This document shows, piece after piece, positions 63,641 through 64,000 of a stretch of 64,000 bases of DNA. Source of the stretch: Synergistaceae bacterium (GTDB taxonomy: Bacteria > Synergistota > Synergistia > Synergistales > Aminobacteriaceae); contig JAFSWZ010000028.1 in NCBI GenBank assembly GCA_017450125.1, positions 1 through 64,000 on the forward strand, in the 5' to 3' direction. Both the position numbers and the translations under genes were made by a program. Under the pieces are notes generated by a model. That model was not told the origin of the DNA. It was given only the letters and a program-made list of their open reading frames with translations, and searched no databases. The first letter of the stretch is position 1, and every line of letters begins with the position of its first letter.

Positions 63641-64000
63641 TTAGTCGTCCAATTTCTGCACCAGCAGACCGACATATTCTGCATTCGTGTAGGGATTCTG
63701 TGTGGGTTCACCGCCCAATTTGCCTTTGTCCGGGAAGCCCACCAGTCCCAGACTTCCTGCGCGAGCCGCGAGCTTCTCCTTGACCTTCGCGTCCGTGCCG
63801 ACCTTGCAGGACACGTACCAGTCCTTATAGTTAACATCGTTCAGCGTATAATCACCGTCTTTATGTGTACTGTCACCCTTAGCCATCAACGTCAGAGAGC
63901 TCTCGTTGCTGAGGTACTTGGTGATTGCGGTTTTATTGCTCAGCACATAATTCGACAGGCTGTCGTAGGTCGTATCACCGATCTTAATGGTGCATTTCTT
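63641..64000 (-). CDS. C-terminal part of a second pilin-like protein (start outside window)
   Basis: The frame is open from the window edge (64000) to the stop at 63641, 119 residues with no true start in view. It ends DWYVSCKVGTDAKVKEKLAARAGSLGLVG and then a tail to QKLDD. The preceding pilin has a matching SWFVGYRFGKNEDAIKEKI-type block and LRAGSLGLLG, so the two are tandem paralogs. The prepilin signal is assumed, not seen. Confidence 0.75.
   Translation of the reverse strand, partial: KKCTIKIGDTTYDSLSNYVLSNKTAITKYLSNESSLTLMAKGDSTHKDGDYTLNDVNYKDWYVSCKVGTDAKVKEKLAARAGSLGLVGFPDKGKLGGEPTQNPYTNAEYVGLLVQKLDD

Overview
This window most likely comes from a chromosome of the phylum Synergistota (a Synergistaceae-like, anaerobic, motile diderm). 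That is inference from gene content, not a database result. Outer-membrane genes (lptA, lptB, SurA/PrsA-like foldase) occur with genes more typical of Firmicutes-like genomes (whiA, cheC/cheD, fapR, fabK, plsX). There are also a B12-dependent ribonucleotide reductase, a one-carbon operon and a dihydroxyacetone kinase operon. Coding density is high, genes often overlap by a few bases, and no stretch of 300 bases or more lacks a gene.

Layout. 1-3.4 kb: the end of an ankyrin-repeat gene, then fhs-fchA-folD. 3.5-11.2 kb (minus strand): nrdJ, two secreted proteins of unknown function, tpiA, pgk, whiA. 11.2-15.1 kb: a glycosyltransferase block (GtrB-like GT2, GT-C membrane enzyme, fucosyltransferase-like protein). 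15.1-26.9 kb: a flagellar/chemotaxis operon flhA-flhF-flhG-cheB-cheA-cheC-cheD-fliA-DUF342-small ORF, without cheW. 27-34 kb: putP, rpsT, tRNA-Leu, manC, an M23 peptidase, purine nucleoside phosphorylase, a C_GCAxxG_C_C protein and a nitroreductase. 33.5-40.9 kb: the fatty-acid operon fapR-plsX-fabK-fabD-fabG-acpP-fabF-rnc. 41-45.7 kb: dhaL-dhaM-dhaK with a periplasmic flavoprotein and an SDR. 45.8-51.2 kb: xth, ligA, lysS, an M24 peptidase. 51.3-53 kb: a lone DUF262 (GmrSD-like) gene. 53-56.1 kb: rlmD-like, lptB, lptA. 56.2-64 kb: a GT32 glycosyltransferase broken at a G11 tract, CPBP protease, PpiC foldase, argH, an EAL protein, a PPC-domain protein and two related pilins, the last running off the window.

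Most unusual signals. (1) Two accessory loci (GT block; nitroreductase) share one architecture: a near-consensus sigma-70 promoter whose -10 TATAAT is directly abutted by 4-5 perfect heptamer repeats. At each the TATAAT also forms codons 6-7 of a small leader ORF. Depending on repeat number, that ORF ends in ATGA on the start codon of the next gene. Together with the G11 tract in the GT32 gene, this suggests contingency switching of surface-related genes. (2) FolD has lost the conserved catalytic Lys and Gln of its cyclohydrolase site and sits beside FchA, suggesting the two activities are split. (3) The periplasmic fumarate-reductase-family flavoprotein in the dha operon lacks the catalytic and dicarboxylate-binding residues, so its substrate is unknown. 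(4) The GtrB-like enzyme carries an in-frame deletion of about 50 residues.
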